64,000 bases of DNA from Panax quinquefolius (GCA_020205615.1 CM035166.1:78268679-78332678); one strand, 5' to 3'. Positions 11,438 through 23,236 are shown, counted from the stretch's first letter. Made by a program: numbers and translations. Notes: generated from the sequence alone by a model not told the origin.

Positions 11438-13207
11438 TGAAAGTAGTATGCACACAAGCCAATCATGTTTGATGATAAAGTATATACTTTATAACAATCT
11501 TATTCATTTATTAATAAAAAGTATTAATTTATTAAAGGCTTTTAATTATCTACATGATGTTGTTTTATAATATGTGATAAACCAATAGTTTTAAGCAATA
11601 TTTTTAGAATAATGATGATGATCATTCTAATGAGATCTAAATTCTTAGAAAGCTTAAAACTAAAATAGTTCCCAATCGTTGGATTATGAAATTGGGGATT
11701 AGTGAATCCGAATAGATTGGTACATATGTTGCTTGCTCATTGGATGAGGATGATTGACCTCATGATCATTTGTGTGGAGACACTAAAGCAAGTATGTAGG
11801 TGCTTATTAGAGAATAAGTTCACTGAACGTGGCTCGCTAAGGAATACCTAATGGAGTTTTACTTGTCTGTCAATAGGAATTCCTATAGTGATAGTAGTAC
11901 AAGTGATCCTTGGACTTGAGATCATCATAGTATCTTGTGTATGATGAGTTATACTTTAACTTATTCGTTAAGACCCTTAGGGTATATCAAAGGGTATGCT
12001 TGGGTATACTAAGTCGTACATGAAGATAATGTATGATCAATAAAGAATCTACCGCTTCTAGTAAAAGAAGAGAAATGTCCTATGTGATTCGATAAATGAC
12101 AACCGGTACTCCTTGGTTAAGACAAAATGAAATTAGAAAGAAGTTTCTAATTTGCATTAATTGAGTCATGCGCATTTAAGGATCGAAATACATATAATTA
12201 AATAAAATAAGACTTGTGATGAATTCCATGTCTTATATTTAATTGGGACATCAGTATGGTGGAAGGATATAATTGTACAGTAACTATTTACTCAAAAGTT
12301 CTTTTTTATTTATTTAAATAAATTAATAGTTTAATTTATTTATTTAAATAAGATTAGAATTGTTCTAATTGATTTATTCACAAGGTTTAATATGGAGAAC
12401 CTAAAGGGTCACACCATAAAAGGAAGAATAATTATTTAAGAAGTTAATGGCATAATCGTAATAATAAGTTAAGTATATTTAATCTAATCTATGGTGATAG
12501 AATAAATTAAATAGCTTAATATTTATTATTTAATATTTTGGAAATATTAAATATAAATTAATAAAGGGAGTCTTATTATTATTATTATTACTATTACTAT
12601 TATTTAATTCCTAAAGGAGTTTGGGAATTAATTAATAAAAGTACTCTCATATATCCTAATAAGATTGGGGAGGCAAATTAATTAAAAGAGTTTAATTAAT
12701 TATCTCTAATAAGATTAGGGAGCTTAATTAATTAAATAATACCCTATTTTCTAATTAGATTAGAAGGGTTAACTGATATTTTTATAAGAGTAGTCTTATA
12801 TCAGATATCAATATACACGATTCCAATTGTTGGAGAATACGCTCCTTTTCTATGAGAGATAGAAAAACTAGGGTTTTGCAAAACACCCATCTTCTTGAAT
12901 CTTTATTCTTTCTTGGTGGATCACCTCTAGAGGTCCAACACTTGGGTGGCTAACGTTGATCAAAGAAAGGAACCAAACCTGGTGGATTCAAGTTGAACGC
13001 GAAAAAGATTGGAGGTGAACTTGTACCTGAGGAAACTCGGATCTTCAAGGGTATGATCCGTGTTCTTCATATCTTTTCGTTTAATTAATAATTGTGCATA
13101 AAGGATGATCCGGGTATATGGTTTGTAAAATTTTAAACTCTGATTTTTCCACGTTTTCACTTATTTTGTGCAATTTGATTGCGTTCATGAATATTACAAA
13201 CCTAACA
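11438..13207 (+). repeat. Copia left LTR (1770 bp)
   Basis: Begins TGAAAGTAG and ends CCTAACA. Highly similar to the right LTR along its length. It lacks a segment of about 55-75 bp present in the right LTR near 36485-36560, the largest difference between them. Confidence 0.92.
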
Positions 13208-13208
13208 G

Positions 13209-13220
13209 TGGTATCAAAGT
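13209..13220 (+). promoter_or_regulatory. Copia primer-binding site
   Basis: TGGTATCAAAGT begins one base after the LTR end; it matches the iMet-tRNA core with two changes. Confidence 0.8.
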
Positions 13221-13450
13221 CAAACCTTTATGCGAATTATTAATTGTTTTGATTTGATATGTATATTGATATGTGTTTAGAATAATTTAATTGGGTATAA
13301 TTTTGTTGTATAAAATTTATAAAAAAAAATGGTACTATTTTTTTTTTCTCGTTGTTCCGTGTTTTGATTAATTGTTAAGGAGGTTGCACGGATTTCCGTG
13401 ATTCACCATCTTGAATTCTTGATTCACGGTTTGTTACATTATACATGTAA

Positions 13451-14216
13451 GAGCATTCACAATAGTTTCTCTAATAGACTCTCTATCCCCACATTTGAAG
13501 AATATGTCAATAAATTAGTATCAACAGTTTCCTTATCCTTATATAATTCTCTATTTTAATCCCTATATATGATTTAACTCCTCAGGGTGAGGGAATCAAA
13601 AGAACGTTCCCTATTTATGTAAAATGACATTTCACACCTTATTTATTGCGATTTTATGTTGGTTAAAAGATCTTATCTCACTTAATTGCTGATTTGGTTA
13701 TGACTATCAAATTCACTCATTTTTATTTTTTAAACAGAGGATTTAGAGAAGAAAGGGAACTATAAAAAAATTTAAAAATCAATCAAATTTTGATTTTGAT
13801 CATTTTTGTAAAAAATATTACAACTAATTATAAATTTTATTATTTTATAATTAAAATAATGTTGTTTTAGTTCTCATAAACACATAAATTCAAATAATTA
13901 CAATTGATTTTGATCGTTGCACATTTTAATTTCTAGCAATATCTATTTTAAATTAAAATAATTGCAATTTTTAAATTCAAACAACAATTATTTTTAAATA
14001 AAAAATAGTTACAACGTTCAAAACATGATTTGACTGTTAGAACTTTCAAATTTTAACTTTTAAATTTTAAATTTTAAATTTCAAAATTTAATATTTAAGG
14101 AATCAATATAAGGAACCTGTTGGGTACATAGTGAAAAAATTAAATCCCTATTCTACAAAATGACTCAATAGCACTACAGAGTAGGGATAGAGATAAGGAA
14201 ACTGGTGTGAATGCTG
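13451..14216. mobile_element. Candidate MITE in the copia leader (~766 bp)
   Basis: Left end GAGCATTCACAATAGTTTC and the reverse complement of the right end AGCATTCACACCAGTTTC form an imperfect terminal inverted repeat that continues through CTCTATCCC on both sides. The interior is AT-rich and noncoding. I could not fix a clean TSD, so the superfamily (hAT- or Mutator-like) is open. Confidence 0.5.
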
Positions 14217-14245
14217 TTACACTTATATTATATATATATAGCGCC

Positions 14246-14246
<1 letters not shown>

Positions 14247-14333
<87 letters not shown>

Positions 14334-14357
14334 GTATACTATATATATATATATAAT
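14247..14357. repeat. (TTA)n plus (TA)n microsatellite
   Basis: About 26 TTA units followed by TATATAGTATACTATATATA, a TA-rich palindrome. Confidence 0.9.
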
Positions 14358-14385
14358 ATTAACTTAATTATTTTATAATTAAAAT

Positions 14386-14960
14386 AAAAGTTTATTTTAA
14401 TCTTAAAATAAAAGTTTAATTTAATCTTAAAATAAAAAGTTTATTTTAATTTTAAAATTGGATTTCATGCTAACTAATTAGAGTTGGAATTGGATTCCAT
14501 GATAACTAATTAGAGTTGGAATTTGATTCCATGATAACTAATTGGAGTTGAAATTGGATTCCATATTTTCTTAAATAAAGTAGTTTATTTAGATATGAAA
14601 TAAGATTTCATATTATTCAAAATAAAGAAGTTTATTTGTGAATAGGAAAGAAAATCCGTATTTCCGTAAATAAAAGAGTTTATTTAGATATTGAATAAGA
14701 TTTCATATTATTCAAAATAAAGGAGTTTATTTGTGAATAAGAAAGAGAATCTGTGTTTCCTTTAATAAAGGAGTTTTTTTTAACATGGAATTGGATTCCA
14801 TAATTAATTAAAATAAAGGAGTTTATTTTGATTAAAGATTTTGATTAAAATAAAATAGTTTATTTTATTCAAAATTGGATAAATTAAAATAAAATATTTT
14901 TATTTTGATTTAAATTCAATTAAAATAAAGGAGTTTATTTTGATTCAAAATTAGATTTTA
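14386..14960 (+). repeat. Imperfect repeats with AAATAAA-GGAG-TTTATTT motif
   Basis: Eight or more occurrences of AAATAAA(A/G)(A/G)AGTTTATTT, each a short palindrome. Three units of TGGATTCCATGATAACTAATTAGAGT-type sequence lie at about 14458-14555. All within the copia leader, with no long reading frame. Confidence 0.6.
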
Positions 14961-16211
14961 TACTAACTAAATTTGCCCATTTAATGATATCAATATATAT
15001 ATTGAATGTTTATTATTCATGAGATGAATGTTATTTATTGATGCATATGGAGATATGTATGATAATAAATGAGATTGATTATGGACTATTGACAATGTGA
15101 TTGGATTTTATTTTAGTTGGATGCATGAATGTATGGGTTTTATTAAATGGGGGTCTGATACCTCGTCTTCTCTAATTTTTCTTAATGTAAATTCTAACTC
15201 CTCCTATGTACTTCCTCGATCACGATCAAGGTTTCTATTTATTTTAAATAGTTTTGTAATATGAATAGTTAGAATTAATTTTGAAGAATTGGAGATCAAG
15301 GATCAAGGAGCGCTTGAAGACCCGTTTGTAATGGAGCCCGGGTTTAAATGTAATAGTTATATTTAAATATTAATTCTTGCATCCCTAGGGTTTGACCTTT
15401 TGGTTTAATTGGTGGCTCTAGTGAACCAAACTAGAATAAAAGTCCATAATCAATCCAGATAAAATATAGTATTCTATATATGCATGCTTATACTATATAT
15501 ATTATATATTATGCAAACATTCTTCGCATGTTAATTAATATGATGCGTATTTTATATATATATGTGCATGCGCGCTAAACAAGATGAGACAAATTAATAA
15601 CAAACCCCTTAAATATTTTATATTAAGTTGTAACGTTCAAAGATATTTGGAATATCGAACGTCGCCTTCTAGCATGATAGAAAAAATAGAGTATTTAATA
15701 TTTAATATGAGTTTGTTGTGTACACACAAGGCAAGTATTAAATATTTAAGATGTTATTTTATTACATATGATGTTTATAAGGAATTGAACATTCGCGCTT
15801 TGTTGTGCACACACAAAGTACGTAATTTTCTCTTCACTTATATGGAAATCTTTGGTTCCGCCTTAAGTTAAATCATTTTAGTTCGGATGTGCACACACTT
15901 AACCATTATGATTTAAGAGGCAAAATACAAGGAGTTGCATAGTTGATGTAATTGACAAGAGTTGTCTACTTATTTATTTATATATAGTTTGTTGTGCACA
16001 CACAAGGCTATATACATTTGAAATGGGATCCTTATTCTCACTAGCATATCTTTAATTAGATTTTGCCGAACTATATAAGTGAGGGTAATATAGTTTGATG
16101 AAAATAGTGGGAGGTACCAATTTAAAACAAGACCTAATTTATTTTGGTAATTAATAAAAGAATGTATGCTAAAATGTTGTTAATTACAAATTCATTTACC
16201 GAATTTTATAA
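14961..16211 (+). other. Copia leader with TTGTGCACACACAA repeats
   Basis: Untranslated stretch before gag. Near-palindromic TTGTGCACACACAA-type motifs occur at about 15716, 15804, 15886 and 15992, spaced roughly 80-110 bases. The 95-codon frame at 15584-15871 runs through two of them and has no recognisable domain. Confidence 0.5.
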
Positions 16212-17201
16212 TGTCTAAAATTACTATCACTGCGTAGCATATTAGATGCTAAATTAATCGGACCAAATTACTCGGATTGGTTAAGGAATTTGAGAATAGT
16301 TCTCACGGCTGAAAAACTATCTTATGTCTATAATACGCCTATTCCTGCAATGTTGCAGACAATGCCTCTGAGGAAGATATTGCTACTGTTAGAAAGTGGC
16401 AAGATGATGCACAGTTGGCTTAATGCATAATGCTCGCATCCATGAGTTACGAGCTTCAGCGTCAACATGAAATTATGGATGCTCTTACTATATTCTTGCA
16501 CATCAAGTAGTTGATGGTGAGGAAAGTAGGACTGATAGATATCAGATATCTAAGGAGCTCTTCCGATCTAGAATGACTGATGACACTACAGTACAGATAA
16601 ATGTCCTTAACATTATCAATTTGATTAATCAATTAAGACAACTGGTTTTGTCATGGATGGAGAGTTGAGCCAAGATTTGATCTTGCACTCGCTCCCGTAC
16701 TCATTTCACAATTGTTGTGAATTTTTCATATGAACAAGCTAGATATCAGCGTTGCTGATTTGTTTAACATGTTGAAAAATGTTGAGTCACTTTCCAACCA
16801 AGAAAGACCATGTCTTACTGGTAGGGGCCAAAGGATCTTCTGAAAAGAAGAACGATTCAAGGAAGGTAAATAAAAAGGCAAAAAACAAAGGATAATAAGA
16901 ACAAAACTGATACGGATAACAAAGGAGTTTGCTTCCATTGCAATAAGCTTTTGGACCTTTGGAAAGAAAACAAAGAAGAAGCATCTTGCAGAAGCTAACC
17001 AAAGAAGCTTAGTGAAGTTTCGGTTACAAATACAAATTTGTTCATGAATGAAATAAATTTTTCTTTAAGTCAAGGTTCTACTTGTGTATTGGATATCGAC
17101 TTTGGTTATCATAAATATAAATTTATGAAGGGACCAAGCAAAAGTAGAAAGCTAAACAAATATAAGTAATCCTATGTGTGGGAAATAAAGTAAAGGTTGC
17201 C
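16212..17201 (+). pseudogene. Copia Gag and protease stub, broken
   Basis: ATGTCTAAAATTACTATC begins gag but a TAG follows at codon 9. After a frame change the sequence reads LIGPNYSDWLRNLRIVLTAE, the conserved N-terminal block of this copia Gag group. Further frames carry degraded matches up to a zinc-knuckle start CFHCNK at 16930-16947, whose second half (GHW...C) is not recognisable. A protease-like fragment follows at about 17075-17110. The series of stops and indels shows long decay. The gypsy element at 17207 cuts the remaining protease and integrase away, and they resume at 33520. Confidence 0.75.
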
Positions 17202-17206
17202 ACATT

Positions 17207-17611
17207 TGTGACGCCCCCAAAATAGGTATACATCACCTATTCTGAGTCGCCAAATACATAGTACAGAATACAAATACAATCTTAAATATACAACATGAGC
17301 TGTGAGTTTTAATACAAATATTGTCTTCTAGACATTATGCAAACTCAAAATAAGTCCTCAATACATTTATTGTCACACTATTTAACTGAATAGTGAGGAC
17401 TACTAATGCTATCATCTGGATAAATCACTCCGTTCCCCGACTAGTCCCGGCTACGTTCTCATTTCTGAAGAGAACAGTGAAAGAAAGGGTGAGCTCAACT
17501 AGACCAGTAAGAAATATTATGACTAAGATAATACAGAATAAATTATCATTAGCCTTTAACAGTGTTAAACTGATACAATATGACAACCATCAAGTTTAAC
17601 TACAAGCAATC
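17207..17611 (-). repeat. 3' LTR of gypsy element, part 1 (continues at 25649-27987)
   Basis: Starts TGTGACGCCCCCAAAATAGG. It ends at CAATC, the TSD of the nested element, and resumes after the second CAATC with CATTAAAAGAG; the uninterrupted equivalent ATCAATCCATTAAAAGAG occurs in the left-edge LTR at about 1330-1346. Confidence 0.93.
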
Positions 17612-18193
17612 TGTGAGACCCCAGATTTTATGAATAAAGATTTAATTTTCTCGAAATAATTTTTTAAATATTATGGTGTGGATTTGATATAATGTTATAG
17701 TTGTGGGTAATATTTACAAATTTTGCAAATTACGCAAGTTATTATATAAGATTCGATTGGTCAGGAAATATTCATTTTAACCGGGAATATTCGTAAAACG
17801 GCACAATAATTGGTGGACCCCCACAACAGAATTATTGTCGGATTGAGAAAACGACAAAAATACTTTATTAAAATAACGGCGGAAGTTTTACCGTTAACTG
17901 TTGAACTACCCAGTAGTAAAAGTATAGTAATACGCGTGGTTGCATAGTAGCACACGGTATTGATTATTGATACATACGTGAGAAGTCACTCAGTTATACT
18001 CAATTATTTCTACAGTAATTGCTGCATCATATCTCTCATATTATTGATTCGATTATTGTCACAGTATCCTCTGCATATATGTTATTTTATTAAATCAATA
18101 ATTAAGACGACAAAGTTATTCATATTATTAAATTGCAATATTTACAATGTGTAGAAGTTCTGTCAAGGAGAGGTTTGGTCACTTAATTGGGCG

Positions 18194-18217
18194 CCAATAG
18201 GGAGAAATCCTTATTGG
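18194..18217 (+). other. Conserved LTR hairpin, copy 3
   Basis: CCAATAGGGA-GAAA-TCCTTATTGG: ten pairs with one wobble, GAAA tetraloop. Confidence 0.55.
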
Positions 18218-18945
18218 AAAGCCCCTTCTTTTCTGGGAACGACCTGATGATAAATATTGTGAGTTATAATATTAATGATTAATGTTAATAAAATTGAAGT
18301 TGTGTTCGGAGTTTAATTTGGAGACGCGGACGTGATATTTGAGTCCGGAACGATGAAATTAGTAAAAATAGTCTATAAACACAAAATTTTCCGGAATTCA
18401 CTATTTGGTCAAAAAGTCAACAGTTGACTTTTTCGGGAAAAGTCAAACTTCGAAATTTCAAAATTTATATTTTTGATAAAAATGGTTTCATTGTGTTGGA
18501 ATTATTTGTGTTAGTGAAAATCGACATTTATTTCGATGATAATTGATGTTTAGTGGTTATATTGATAAATCGGGTAATTCATCGGATAAATGATCACTTA
18601 ATTACTACTAATTCACATGCTTATATAACTATTTGTTCACATGTGGGTACTATTGAATCACATTCATGTACTATTAGGGGAATTGGTGCAAGATTGATAA
18701 TACTTGCATGACTAAGTTAAAAATGGAGGTATAGTTGAAGGTACTATACTGTAATTAATTTTTTCACATGATTATACTATTTATTGACATGATTGTACTA
18801 TTGATTCACATTATTTACTATTAGGGGAGGTGGTGCAAGTTTGGTAATACTTGCAGGACTAAATTAAAAATGAAAGAAAAGTTGGAGGTATTATACTGTA
18901 ATTTTTTGAGCCCCAAAACGTACAATTATCAAAAATATAATTTCC

Positions 18946-18954
18946 TATAAATAG
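18946..18954 (+). promoter_or_regulatory. LTR TATA box
   Basis: TATAAATAG within TTTCCTATAAATAGAAGC. The RNA start is expected about 30 bases downstream, near 18980. Confidence 0.65.
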
Positions 18955-19189
18955 AAGCTCATTCTTCTTTCATTTCTCACCAATTCACAAAAGCTTTAGA
19001 GCAATTATTATAGAGAGAAATTGTAGAGAGAAAATCTATAGAAGAAGAGAAGCCTGCTACCTCACTACTCCTATATCTAGCTTCTTTCAAAGGTAGGGGA
19101 TATTATTTCTTAATTTCGTCTTCGTGAAGAAAACTTCTGTTTTTCCATTCTTTGTTATTATGTTGGAAGAACCTGTCTATGTGAAGTAC

Positions 19190-19500
19190 CGCATACTTGG
19201 TGAAATTCTTCTATTATTCCATTCTTTATTATTCTGCTTTGGAATATCACATGTAAATGCGTTCTACTTGGGACACCGGTTCCATTATTTATCATTACAT
19301 TGGAATAATATCACATACATGCGTTCTCGCTGCCAACACGGGTTCCGTTTTATTATTACATTTGGAATATCACATGCATGCGTTCTACACCGCACTTTTG
19401 GTTAAAATCTTTATTATTCTATTAGAATATCACATGCATGCGTTTACGTGGGACCGATTTCGATTATTTATTATTCTGTTGGAATAACCTGCCTGTGCGG
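19190..19500 (+). repeat. Tandem array of ~60 bp GGAATATCACATGCATGCG units
   Basis: Five imperfect units carrying TTGGAATATCACATGCATGCG and TTTATTATT. GCATGC is a perfect palindrome in most units. Lies downstream of the TATA box, hence in the RNA leader. Confidence 0.75.
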
Positions 19501-19789
19501 TCTATCGCATGCCTGGTGATTTCTTTTGTTATTCCATTATTTATTATACTTAGTTGGTTAAAGTTTTAACTTCTATAATCCATGAAATTAGTGGAATATC
19601 CTTGATATTTGCGCTTCATCCAGTATCTTTTCATGGAAATATTCTTCTGAGCATTCTTGAATTTTACTCTACAAAGCAGTATCATGTTGACAATTTGGAC
19701 GTTATTGATTCCTGGAAAAATTAATTCTTGAACTTGTTTTATTGAATTCTTATATCATTGTCATCATCCTCATGTTTATATTATGTTGA

Positions 19790-20100
19790 AAGTCATCTGT
19801 GGCCTGTAGTGCATAGATGGACTTGGTATGATTATGACCAGGGATTATTCGATATAATCATAACCGTAATGCTACAAATGATGTGGAAAAAGTCCTCATT
19901 GGCCCGTAGTGCATTGATGGACAGTTTTTGGTATGATTATGGCTATGGATTCTCTTTGGCCGTAGTGCAAAGATGAATTGTTTTATGGCATGATCAGATG
20001 AGTTGATGAAAACACGATTATCTTTAGCGTAGTAGTGCATGGATAATTCGTGGTCGTGATACTAAAGAATATCCTTGGCCGTAGTAATGCGGGGTGATTC
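19790..20100 (+). repeat. GTAGTGCA-type repeats in R-U5
   Basis: Five units of (C/G)GTAGTGCAnnGATG at roughly 60 bp spacing, interleaved with ATGATTATG-type spacers. Homologous to the GCACTACGG repeats in the minus-strand LTRs. Confidence 0.65.
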
Positions 20101-20648
20101 GATGATGTGGATTATTTATTAAAAGTCGAGTCCCAAATGATAAAAGTGATGAAAAACCTTTTAAATCATAAAAGATAGTAGATTTTATTCTCTACTTGAA
20201 TCTTTTAATGGATTACTTGTACTCGCTGCAGATTAAACTTGATGTTTGTTATATTTTATCGTTTTAACATTGTTGAAGGCTAACGATAAATTATTCTGCA
20301 TTATCTTAGTCATAATATTTCTTACTAGGCTAGTTGAGCTCACCCTTTCTTTCACTATTCTCTTCAGGAAATGAGAACGTAGCTGGGACTAGTCGGGGAA
20401 CAGAGTGATGGTCCTAGATGATGCATTAGTAGTCCTCACTATTCTGTGAAATAGTGTGATAATAATTGTAACGAGGACTCCTTTTGAGTTTGTATAATCT
20501 CTAGTAGACATTACCCGTGTTGAAACTCTCAGCTATGTTTTGTCGTATTATATACGACAGTTGTATAATTAAGTTGTATTTGTATTCTGTACCATGTATC
20601 TGGGGACTCAAGATGGGTGATGTATACCTGTTTTGGGGGAGTCACAGT

Positions 20649-20660
20649 TGGTATCAAAGC
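20649..20660 (+). promoter_or_regulatory. Primer-binding site of derivative element
   Basis: TGGTATCAAAGC begins two bases after the LTR end; one change from the iMet-tRNA core. The following 170-base leader matches that of the gag-bearing copies. Confidence 0.9.
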
Positions 20661-20833
20661 TTAAGGATATGATCCCTGGCTGAGATGTGAGACAAGAACT
20701 AGGAGGGGAGAGACGGGGAATTCCTTCGCTAGTATGACCTACCTAAGTTTATTTGATATTTAATTGGTCGGTCAGAGTATAGGGATAATATGTGATATGT
20801 TAATTAACCATTGTTTTGTGGCAGTATTACAAA

Positions 20834-21190
20834 ATGACAACCGAGAATGTTGAGAATAGCAATAGAGCACATGAGACCGTGGAGACACCTCTTATCACCA
20901 ACCAAGATAATGTGATTAGAGATATCCTTGTGGTGATTGAGGAATTAAAAGTTGCACTCAAGCTAGTCGCAAAGGTAGCAACTGAAAGTGAGGAAGAAGA
21001 TAAACCTGAGGAGGATTTATTAGAAGAACTTATTGATCAAAATGTAGAATTGCAAAATCGTATTCGTGAGTTAGAAGAGCAGGGTGAAGAACGGCAGGCG
21101 GTCGTGGAACAAAGGGAAGCAGTAAAGTCAAGTCCAACGGCAATGATGACGCCAAAGGATGTCCCGAACAAGTCAAATTCGGTAGTTTAA
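20834..21190 (+). CDS. Chimeric Gag-N / coiled-coil protein, 118 aa
   Basis: I chose the ATG at 20834 (MTTENVENSNRAHETVE) because it aligns with the gag start codons at 712, 8645 and 32634; a frame-linked ATG at 20816 lies six codons upstream. Residues 1-27 match the family Gag N-terminus as far as QDNV. From there to about residue 95 the Gag core and zinc knuckles are replaced by an unrelated acidic, Leu/Glu-rich stretch (EELKVALKLVAKV; ESEEEDKPEEDLLEEL; NVELQNRIRELEEQ) with heptad-like spacing, suggesting a coiled coil. The last 22 residues (KSSPTAMMTPKDVPNKSNSVV) resemble the linker after the knuckles in full Gag (KTSPVGMEAPKAIPEKSKSIV). The frame has no internal stop although everything downstream is broken. 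Its function is unknown; a Gag-interacting or dominant role is speculation. Confidence 0.6.
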   Translation: MTTENVENSNRAHETVETPLITNQDNVIRDILVVIEELKVALKLVAKVATESEEEDKPEEDLLEELIDQNVELQNRIRELEEQGEERQAVVEQREAVKSSPTAMMTPKDVPNKSNSVV

Positions 21191-21836
21191 GGGAGAGCAT
21201 ATTTCGTGACGAGGAATCGAACGAAATTATCATGGGTTAGTTAATTATAAATTCATGCGAAGTCTATACCTTATTCGATACCGATTCTACCCATTCTTTC
21301 ATCTCTCTTGCTTGTGCTCAACGTTTAAATTTAACCCCAGAGAAGTTAGACTTTGACTTATTGGTTGAAACTTCGATATTAGAAACCTTCGTTACATCCA
21401 CTATTTATAAATCTTGTTTAATTCAAATTGACACTTTCGCGTTACCTGTCAATCTTATCTCTTTGAAAATACTTGCCTTTGATGCGATTTTCGTAAACGA
21501 TTGGTTAACTACTCATCATGCTTTTCGTAAGGTTGTTAGCTTTCATACTCCTAACCAACCTGTTATGCGAATTCAAAGTAACCAAACCACTAAAGTCAAT
21601 CATGGTCATATCAAGCCATAAGTAAAGAGCCCCGGTCCTTTCGTTATTGACTTCCTTGTGTGGAATGCACCAAAGCCAGACTTTCTGTAGGTGACGTTGT
21701 GAATGACGATGGCAAGTTGATAGGTATCAATGTGACGTGTTACCCAAGTCTTGGGTGAGAGTCACAGTTTTGAATGATATTTTTATTGTTAATAAATTTC
21801 CTGACGTATTCTTGAAAACTTCTTAGCCTACCCCTA
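21191..21836 (+). pseudogene. Retroviral-type aspartic protease remnant
   Basis: After the TAA at 21188 and a frame change, the sequence reads YTLFDTDSTHSFIS (from about 21265), then CAQRLNLTPEKLDFDL and TSTIYKSCLI. This is the protease region of the family, whose copy at about 31375 reads FDTGSTHSFIS. Here the catalytic D-T-G triad is D-T-D. An 86-codon frame at 21361-21621 covers the second half, with recognisable LISLKILAFDAIF and DWLTT blocks, then breaks. The enzyme would process Gag-Pol but cannot work here. Confidence 0.8.
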
Positions 21837-22290
21837 GAGCGTGAAATCAAATTTTGTATTAACCCCAGTACAAAATCCATTTCTAAAACCCTCAAATATT
21901 TCTTTACTTAAAACGAACGTAATATGCGCCAAAGACGTTGGCTCGAGCTGTTGAAGATTACGATCGTACCATTCAATACCATCGTGGGAAAGCGAACGTG
22001 GTAGCTGACACGTTGAGTAGAAGATCGTATGCATTTACGAGTGCGATGTTGTTAACACAAAGACCCATTTTGTACGACTTACAAATGATGAAGATAGAGT
22101 TAAAGACTCTAAGAACCCACGTGAAGATAACGAATATACGATTAGCATTGACTTTAATCGATAAAGTTAAAGCCGCTCAAGCTACACACCTGGAGCTGAT
22201 GAATGTGAAGAATTAAGAAGGTTCAAGAGGACGTTATTCTAGAAGCAAGAATCGACGAAGAGAAGAAATCTCAACCCTCGATTTAATTGG
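21837..22290 (+). pseudogene. RNase H end / integrase start, RT deleted
   Basis: The pre-RT motif REIKFCI (about 21840-21860) is followed within 30 bases by sequence matching the end of RNase H (LKYFFT, about 21891), so the RT domain (about 1.1 kb) is missing. Then [28 protein letters not shown] (split as EDYDRTIQYHRGK, then NVVADTLSRRSY; about 21951-22028) and the integrase N-terminal linker [17 protein letters not shown] (about 22149) follow. The integrase part ends at [11 protein letters not shown] near 22268. The same two junctions occur at 38109-38574. Confidence 0.85.
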
Positions 22291-22556
22291 CCCATTTGAA
22301 ATCCTCGATAAAGTAGAAACTGTGGCTTATAGACTCGTTTTACTGCCAAGTATGTCACATGTTCATTACATTTTTAACGTATCGACGTTACGTAAATATG
22401 TGGACGACCCGAACCACATTATTAATTTAGAACCGGACGAGATATTAGAAGATTTAACGTATGAAGAGATACGTGTTAAAATCTTGGATAAGAAGGATCA
22501 TATTCGACGCTCAAAGGTTATACCTCAAGAGTTTGAATTTTAAGTGAAGTCAAGGT
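22291..22556 (+). pseudogene. Integrase C-terminal, chromo-like module remnant
   Basis: Directly after the integrase N-terminal linker comes AYRLVLLPSMSHVHYIFNVS, RKYVDDPNHII and DLTYEEIRVKILDKKDHIRR, the C-terminal integrase module of this family (compare 37810-38103). The zinc finger and DDE core are absent. The 73-codon stretch is open from 22322 to a stop at 22541-22543, and homology continues to about 22590. In chromoviruses this end of integrase guides target choice; the chromodomain itself is too worn to confirm. Confidence 0.8.
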
Positions 22557-22613
22557 ATCCTCACCTGTTCGGCATACCAGGTAAGTACGTAAATTTCGAG
22601 GGCAAAATTCCAT

Positions 22614-22626
22614 AAGGAGGGGATAT
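22614..22626 (+). promoter_or_regulatory. Polypurine tract
   Basis: AAGGAGGGGATAT directly before the right LTR; it would prime plus-strand DNA synthesis. Confidence 0.8.
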
Positions 22627-23213
22627 TGTGAGACCCCAGATTTTATGAATAAAGATTTAATTTTCTCGAAATAATTTTTTAAATATTATGGTGTGGATTT
22701 GATATAATGTTATAGTTGTGGGTAATATTTATAAATTTTATAAAGTATACAAGTTGTTATATAATATTCGATTGGTCGGGGAATATTCGTTTTAACAGGG
22801 AATATTCGTACAACGGCACAATCATTGGTGGACCCCCACAACGGAATTATTGTCGGATTGAGAAAACGACAAAAATACTTTATGAAAATAACGGCGGAAG
22901 TTTTACCGTTAAGCTTTGTTGAACTACCCGGTAGTAAAAATACGATGTCTGGCGTGGTTGCGTAGTAGTACTACGATATTGATTATTAATGCTTACGTGA
23001 GAAGTCACTCGATTATACTCAATTATTACTCTGATAATTATTTGCATCATATCTCTCGTATTATTGATTCGATTATTGTCGCGATTATCATCGCATAATA
23101 TGTTATTTTATTAAATCAATAATTGAGACGACAAAGTTATTCATATTATTAAATTGCAATATTTACAATGTCTAGAAGTTACGTCGAGGAGAGGTTTGGT
23201 CACCTAATTTGCG

Positions 23214-23236
23214 CTAATAGGAGAAATCCTTATTGG
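23214..23236 (+). other. Conserved LTR hairpin, copy 4
   Basis: CTAATAGGA-GAAA-TCCTTATTGG: one base of the left arm is missing and one end pair is lost; the loop is kept. Confidence 0.4.

Larger units (their letters stand above)
17612..20646 (+). repeat. Left LTR of derivative element (3035 bp)
   Basis: TGTGAGACCCCAG... to ...TTTTGGGGGAGTCACA. U3 runs to about 18980, followed by a leader-like R-U5 of about 1.65 kb with a 60 bp array (19190-19500) and GTAGTGCA-type repeats (19790-20100). Confidence 0.95.

Noticed and set aside
13208..16211. Copia leader frames such as 15584-15871 as an extra ORF
   Set aside because: No domain, overlaps palindromic repeats, and no second copy for comparison.
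20816..20833. Start at 20816 for the chimeric ORF
   Set aside because: The six extra codons have no match in the other gag copies, whose start codons align with 20834.
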